A DNA stretch of 64,000 nt from positions 2,854,001 to 2,918,000 of the forward strand of contig NZ_CP163424.1 of the NCBI RefSeq assembly GCF_041429795.1, read 5' to 3'. Of this stretch, positions 59,932 to 64,000 are shown piece after piece. The stretch's first letter is position 1; the number at the start of each line of letters is the position of its first letter. This DNA is from Algimonas porphyrae. GTDB taxonomy: Bacteria; Pseudomonadota; Alphaproteobacteria; Caulobacterales; Maricaulaceae. The notes beneath the pieces are model-generated. The model had not been told where the DNA came from. It made no database searches and saw nothing but the letters and a program-made list of their open reading frames with translations. The position numbers and the translations under genes were made by a program.

Positions 59932-62559
59932 TTAGAAGCGGCGTTTCAGGCTGGCTGAGAAGGTGGTTCCGATATCGTAGCCATCAATAACGATTTCCGT
60001 GCCGCCGGCTTCCTGCGTGGCTTTATAGTCATCGTCCAGAATGTTCTGGACCTTGAAGCCGAATTCGTAATCGCCGCCCCCCATGTCAAACGGCACATTG
60101 ACGACAAGGTCGAGGCTGAGCGGAAGCTGCTCGATCACAGCCGGGGCGCGGTCCGATAGCGACTCGACGACGCGGATGCGATCGCTGCTATAGTTCAGCA
60201 GCAGGAAGGCATCCCAGCCCGCATCCACATTCTTGACCCCGATCTGAACATTTGCGAGGTGATCAGACTGCCCCTGGAGGCGACGGCCATCCGTGTAGAG
60301 ACCGGCGGCATTGACCACATTCGGCGCCGAAATCTGCGAAAGATTGGCAGCGGAATTGGACAGGATATTCACAGTTCCGTCAGCGGACACAGAGCTATCG
60401 ACATAGGTATAGTTCGACCGGACCACAAAATCCTGCCCGCCCATGAGGTTTTCGAACAAAGGAATATTTGCCGGAATGGCGAAAGTCTTTTCGAACTCCA
60501 ACTCAAGACCGAACACTTCGGCGCTCGGCGCGTTGAGGAAGCTGGTCGTGATGTTGCCGTCGGCTTCATCGAAGACGAATTCCTCGATCGGGTTTGTCAG
60601 ATCCTTGTAGAATCCACCGATCGTGATGAACTGGTTGGCACCGAAATAATATTCCAGACGACCGTCCAGGTTAATCGCTTCGGAGTTTTGCAGGAACGGA
60701 TTGCCGATAAAGATGTCTTCGGTTTCCGTATTGCGAAACTCGCTCGGAGTTAGTTCACGGAATTGCGGCCGGTTGATGGTCTTGGATGCGGCCAAGCGCA
60801 TCTGCCAGTCACCGAATGTGTAAGTCAGCGTCGCCGCCGGAAGCGCGTAGCTGTCTTCCAGATCGTCAAAGCGGAATTCCTGAGTTGAAAATGGCGTCTG
60901 ACGAACGAGGGTGGTCTGTGTAGAATCCTCATAACGGAAACCGGCGGACACGCGCAGATCCCGCGTAATTTCGCTTTCCAGCGAGGCGTAACCCGCCATC
61001 ACTTCCAGACCCGTATCGGAGACACGCGGGAAGCCGACCGAGCCCGCCGAACTGATCGTCGTGAAATTGGCATCGAAAAGCGTGTCAGAGAATAGCTGAT
61101 CGATCCGCGCGGTCCGGAACAGGAGAAGGTCTGCTCGGTTGGAGGCCTGACCGGGTTCGTAGAAATAGCTGATTTCTTCGGTGTCCCGGCTCTTGTCGAG
61201 ATAGGCCCCGCCCAGCTTCAGCGTCACTTCGCGGTCCGTCAGATCGAAGGGGATTTCGAAATCAAGCCCGGCATCGATTGTTTCATCGTCCAGCTGCGAG
61301 AAGTTCGTCCGGTTATTGCTCTGTCCGAAGCGGGCTACTTCGAAAACGAACCCGTCTGCGTCGCCGGGTTCGTCAATATAGCCGACGAAGCGCTCATATG
61401 GCGCTTCCCGACCGGCTTGGGCGTACATGGCGCGCCAGCTGATCTGCGCGTCGTTGAAGCCCGAGAGGAAGTGCTCGCCGAAAACCTGACCGAGATAGAC
61501 TTCGCGCTCGAACCACTCAGTGAAATCGTTCCGCACCGGGTCACCATCGCGATTCAGACCGGCGACGACACGCGCTTCGGCAGAGGATTGACGGGTCATC
61601 AGACCGACGACTTCGACCGTATTGTCAGGATCAAATTCCACGCCGACCGTTAGAAGGCCGTTCAGGGCGATCGAATTCTCGGTCGAGGTCCGGACAAACT
61701 GGTTGCGCACTTCGAGCGTATCGTTCGCCCCGATCACCGCGGTATTGTCGGTTGCGCGCCGCGTCTCCCAACTATTGTCATAACCAAGAGTTGCGAGAAC
61801 ACCGATGGATTGCCCGCCGTCAAGATCGTAGCGATCCCCCGCTGAAACCCGGAAACCCCCATTGAAGGGAATATTGTCTTCATTATCGACAATCAGCGTC
61901 GAGAAGCTTTCCAGATTGGCGGTCGGAATGCCGGCAGCGTCGAGGGCCGGCAAGTCGCGCAGACCGTCGTCAAAACCCAGCCAGTCCGTGTCAGACCCGC
62001 CATAGAGGAAGCCTTTGCGCAGGCTGGTTTCCGTATTAGCAGAGGCTGACACGGTCAATTCGAGGAACCGCTCATCAGGCAGCGCCTTGGTGCTGAGCGC
62101 AATGGCCGCACCGCCAAATTCCCCCGAAAATTCCGGATCGAATGTCTTGCTGACGACGGCGTCTGACAAGACCGATGTCGGAAACAGATCGAGTGGTGCG
62201 ACACGCCGCAAGGGCTCGGGCGACGGCAGGGGCGAGCCGTTCAGCGTCGCGTTGGCGTAGCGTTCGTTAAGACCGCGCGCGATCACGAACTTGCCGCGGT
62301 TCAGTGACAGACCCGTCACGCGCGTCAATGCCGAGGCGATATCGCCGGCCCCGATTTGGGCGAAGACTTCCTCGTCCAGGACGGAGGTGATTTCCGATGT
62401 GATGCGTTTTTCGTTCGGGATGAAGACACCGGTCGCAATGACTTCGTCACTGGTCGGCGTCGGGTCGGCGGCGGCATCCTGCGCCGTCGCCAGTTCCGGC
62501 ACACTCAGCGCGGAGCCCAGCAGAAGCAGAGCCAGAAATTTGTTTTGAGCTTTCGTCAC
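59932..62559 (-). CDS. TonB-dependent receptor (backbone)
   Basis: 875 residues: signal peptide (FLALLLLGSALSVPELATA), plug domain (SEITSVLDEEVFAQIGAGDIASALTRVTGLSLNRGKFVIARGLN) and a long barrel ending in TTFSASLKRRF with a C-terminal Phe. It has its own terminator and lies outside the island, 109 bases right of attR. The downstream partner in direction of transcription is the island, so it is unrelated to it. Gene order with the beta-helical surface protein upstream suggests a pair. Confidence 0.93.
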   Translation of the reverse strand: MTKAQNKFLALLLLGSALSVPELATAQDAAADPTPTSDEVIATGVFIPNEKRITSEITSVLDEEVFAQIGAGDIASALTRVTGLSLNRGKFVIARGLNERYANATLNGSPLPSPEPLRRVAPLDLFPTSVLSDAVVSKTFDPEFSGEFGGAAIALSTKALPDERFLELTVSASANTETSLRKGFLYGGSDTDWLGFDDGLRDLPALDAAGIPTANLESFSTLIVDNEDNIPFNGGFRVSAGDRYDLDGGQSIGVLATLGYDNSWETRRATDNTAVIGANDTLEVRNQFVRTSTENSIALNGLLTVGVEFDPDNTVEVVGLMTRQSSAEARVVAGLNRDGDPVRNDFTEWFEREVYLGQVFGEHFLSGFNDAQISWRAMYAQAGREAPYERFVGYIDEPGDADGFVFEVARFGQSNNRTNFSQLDDETIDAGLDFEIPFDLTDREVTLKLGGAYLDKSRDTEEISYFYEPGQASNRADLLLFRTARIDQLFSDTLFDANFTTISSAGSVGFPRVSDTGLEVMAGYASLESEITRDLRVSAGFRYEDSTQTTLVRQTPFSTQEFRFDDLEDSYALPAATLTYTFGDWQMRLAASKTINRPQFRELTPSEFRNTETEDIFIGNPFLQNSEAINLDGRLEYYFGANQFITIGGFYKDLTNPIEEFVFDEADGNITTSFLNAPSAEVFGLELEFEKTFAIPANIPLFENLMGGQDFVVRSNYTYVDSSVSADGTVNILSNSAANLSQISAPNVVNAAGLYTDGRRLQGQSDHLANVQIGVKNVDAGWDAFLLLNYSSDRIRVVESLSDRAPAVIEQLPLSLDLVVNVPFDMGGGDYEFGFKVQNILDDDYKATQEAGGTEIVIDGYDIGTTFSASLKRRF

Positions 62560-62700
62560 GGCGATGATCCGTCCCTGTCAAATTTTATGCCGACCCATCG
62601 GGTCGGCTGCGTCATTCACGAATTGGCTGGCGACACGCAGAGGACGCCAGCCCGACATTTGCGAAACACGATCCGTCGTCCCGCAAATGTCCTGAAGGGC

Positions 62701-64000
62701 TTATTGGTCGACCAGCAGGGTCCAGCCCTGATACCAGTCGTCATTCGCATCCTCGACGGCACCGATATAGTCGACGACGTCAAAGAAGCTGTCGACAGCA
62801 TTGACGTTTGTCGCTGTGACGGCGGCCTCTGCCGTACCCGGTGCGTAACGATCTCCGCCAACCGGACGGGCTGCGAAGTCGGTCACATTGCCACCTAGCT
62901 GATTGTTCGAGCCATTGGCCAGAGCGGCCAGCTGCGGGGCGGTTGTGTCACCGTCACTGCGCAGATCCTCGGCATTGCCCGAAATCAGCATGGAGTTCAG
63001 CGCGATATTACCCGTCGTCGCCTGTGTGATCGTTGCAGCATTGTCGATATCAAAGCCGGCTTCGTCGAAATTGGTGATGATGCCATTATAGAGATCGCCC
63101 GCCGTACCTTCGCGCAGCAGGACACCAATATCGGTACCGGTTCCGCCGACGAATGTCAGGTTTGACAAGGTTGGGTTGGAACGCGGCGTGACATCGTTGT
63201 TGCCGGAACGGTTATCGGCCTCGATACCCTGATCGCCGATACCGTCAGCCTGATCGATGATGACATATTGGACTTTTCCGTCCCAGCCATCCGTCCAGTC
63301 GAGCGAGTCATCACCGATACCTGTCAGGACGAGGTGCTTGACATTGACCGAACCACCGAAAAACTCGACACCGTCATCCACATTGTTGTGAACCTGAACG
63401 AAGTCGACCTGCGTGCCCGAGCCGACTCCCTGGAAGGCAATGCCGTTCAGCTCGTCGTCATTATTGATCAGATTACCGGCAAAAGAGACGCGCGTGTAGA
63501 ACAGGTTGCCGGAATTATCATCGGCTGTCCCGCCACCATAGAGACCGGAAGAGCCTTCGCCGGAGCGTTCGCAGCCAGTCGTGCCCGGCGTCACTGTGCC
63601 GTCGATACAGCGGTTGATGGGCCCACGGCCATTGATCACCAGACCGCCCCATTTGCCCCGGTCATTGGCCAGATCGGCGGTTCCGAACACTTCGGCACGC
63701 GACGTCATGACGACAGGAGCCGTGGCCGTCCCGTTGGCGCGGATCTGGCTACCGCGCGAGATGACGAGGTAATCCTCGCCCTGAGCGCCGTAGAGGGTCG
63801 TCCCCGCATCGATCGTCAGGATCGCCGTATCGGCACCTGCAGCCGGAGCCGCCGGATCAGAGCCTGCATCGATCCCGATGAAGACGGCCCCTTGCAGTTC
63901 ATAGGCGAAATTATTGTTCAGCCGGACATTGTCCGTGATCGTCCCGGACAGGGAGCAGATCGACTTACCGCCGACCACGTCACCTGTGCTGAGCGTGCCC
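62701..64000 (-). CDS. Secreted beta-helix-like surface protein, 5' end outside the window
   Basis: At least 433 residues; the frame is open to the right edge (upstream codons read TLSTGDVVGGKSICSLSG), so the true start is not seen. Repetitive Gly/Asn/Asp-rich strands (GKWGGLVINGRGPINRCID, DDELNGIAFQGVGSGTQVDFVQVHNNVDDGVEFFGGSVNVKHLVLTG) resemble a parallel beta-helix found in outer-surface proteins of Caulobacterales and relatives, often paired with TonB receptors as here. It ends 141 bases upstream of the receptor start. Confidence 0.8.
   Translation of the reverse strand, partial: GTLSTGDVVGGKSICSLSGTITDNVRLNNNFAYELQGAVFIGIDAGSDPAAPAAGADTAILTIDAGTTLYGAQGEDYLVISRGSQIRANGTATAPVVMTSRAEVFGTADLANDRGKWGGLVINGRGPINRCIDGTVTPGTTGCERSGEGSSGLYGGGTADDNSGNLFYTRVSFAGNLINNDDELNGIAFQGVGSGTQVDFVQVHNNVDDGVEFFGGSVNVKHLVLTGIGDDSLDWTDGWDGKVQYVIIDQADGIGDQGIEADNRSGNNDVTPRSNPTLSNLTFVGGTGTDIGVLLREGTAGDLYNGIITNFDEAGFDIDNAATITQATTGNIALNSMLISGNAEDLRSDGDTTAPQLAALANGSNNQLGGNVTDFAARPVGGDRYAPGTAEAAVTATNVNAVDSFFDVVDYIGAVEDANDDWYQGWTLLVDQ

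Noticed and set aside
59932-62559. Backbone TonB receptor as part of the catabolic regulon
   Set aside because: It lies outside attR, has its own terminator, and no operator copy is seen upstream.
1-64000. CRISPR arrays, rRNA genes or prophage structural genes
   Set aside because: No regularly spaced repeats, no rRNA-like stretches and no phage structural proteins were seen.

Overview
The window is about 64 kb of an alphaproteobacterial chromosome, moderately GC-rich. Backbone genes that point there are gapR (DUF2312), coq9, an HIG1-domain protein beside a PduO-type cobalamin adenosyltransferase, an SCO1/RegB/RegA redox cluster and two long TonB-dependent receptors. The mix would fit a marine member of Maricaulales/Caulobacterales, but that placement is inference.

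Positions 1-26,435 are ordinary backbone: an S9-type peptidase tail, a TetR/NTF2-like divergent pair, gloB, cysS, two tandem ClpP-like membrane proteins, folE, purD, a JmjC-like cupin protein, an amidohydrolase, an ABC exporter with coq9, gapR, sco1-regB-regA, nadA, lipB and tRNA-Leu(GAG). Two small acidic secreted proteins (2109-2564 and 5952-6395) share an unusual C-terminal two-cysteine motif.

Positions 26,418-59,823 form a genomic island in the 3' end of tRNA-Leu. A 27-bp perfect direct repeat of the tRNA end bounds it. Arrays of CCTACAAA-like boxes, probably arm-type integrase sites, lie just inside both ends. A second copy of the right end, with a degenerate att core, sits at 34,719-34,826 and splits the island in two. 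The left part (26.4-34.8 kb) is a wrecked integrative conjugative element: an integrase N-terminus and a trbG 3' end flank an IS3-family insertion, followed by trbI, DUF2274, DUF736 and a small unannotated ORF, then an AbiEi/AbiEii toxin-antitoxin pair, an extra AbiEi-like gene and an HNH-type protein.

The right part (34.8-59.7 kb) is a dense catabolic cluster: a CoA-transferase pair, a CocE/NonD hydrolase, a TonB receptor, a Gfo/Idh/MocA dehydrogenase, a beta-keto-acid cleavage enzyme (BKACE), an M81 metallopeptidase, two beta-lactamase-fold serine hydrolases, an AmpG-like transporter, a D-threonine-aldolase-like PLP enzyme, an isochorismatase-like hydrolase, an ornithine-cyclodeaminase-like enzyme, two outer-membrane channels, an AMP-forming acyl-CoA ligase, a MaoC hydratase, a PepSY membrane protein and a TetR regulator. 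Six copies of one palindrome (AATAGAAT-n3-ATTCTATT) sit at the promoters of nearly all its operons, several between or over -35/-10 boxes. The cluster therefore looks like one regulon, probably repressed by the TetR protein at 51,962-52,684. I infer import and stepwise hydrolysis of a peptide- or amide-like compound with beta-keto or beta-hydroxy acid parts; the substrate cannot be read from sequence. The M81/serine-hydrolase/transporter core resembles the mlrC-mlrB-mlrD part of microcystin-degradation clusters without mlrA.

To the right of the island the backbone resumes with a TonB receptor and a partial surface-protein gene that runs off the window.
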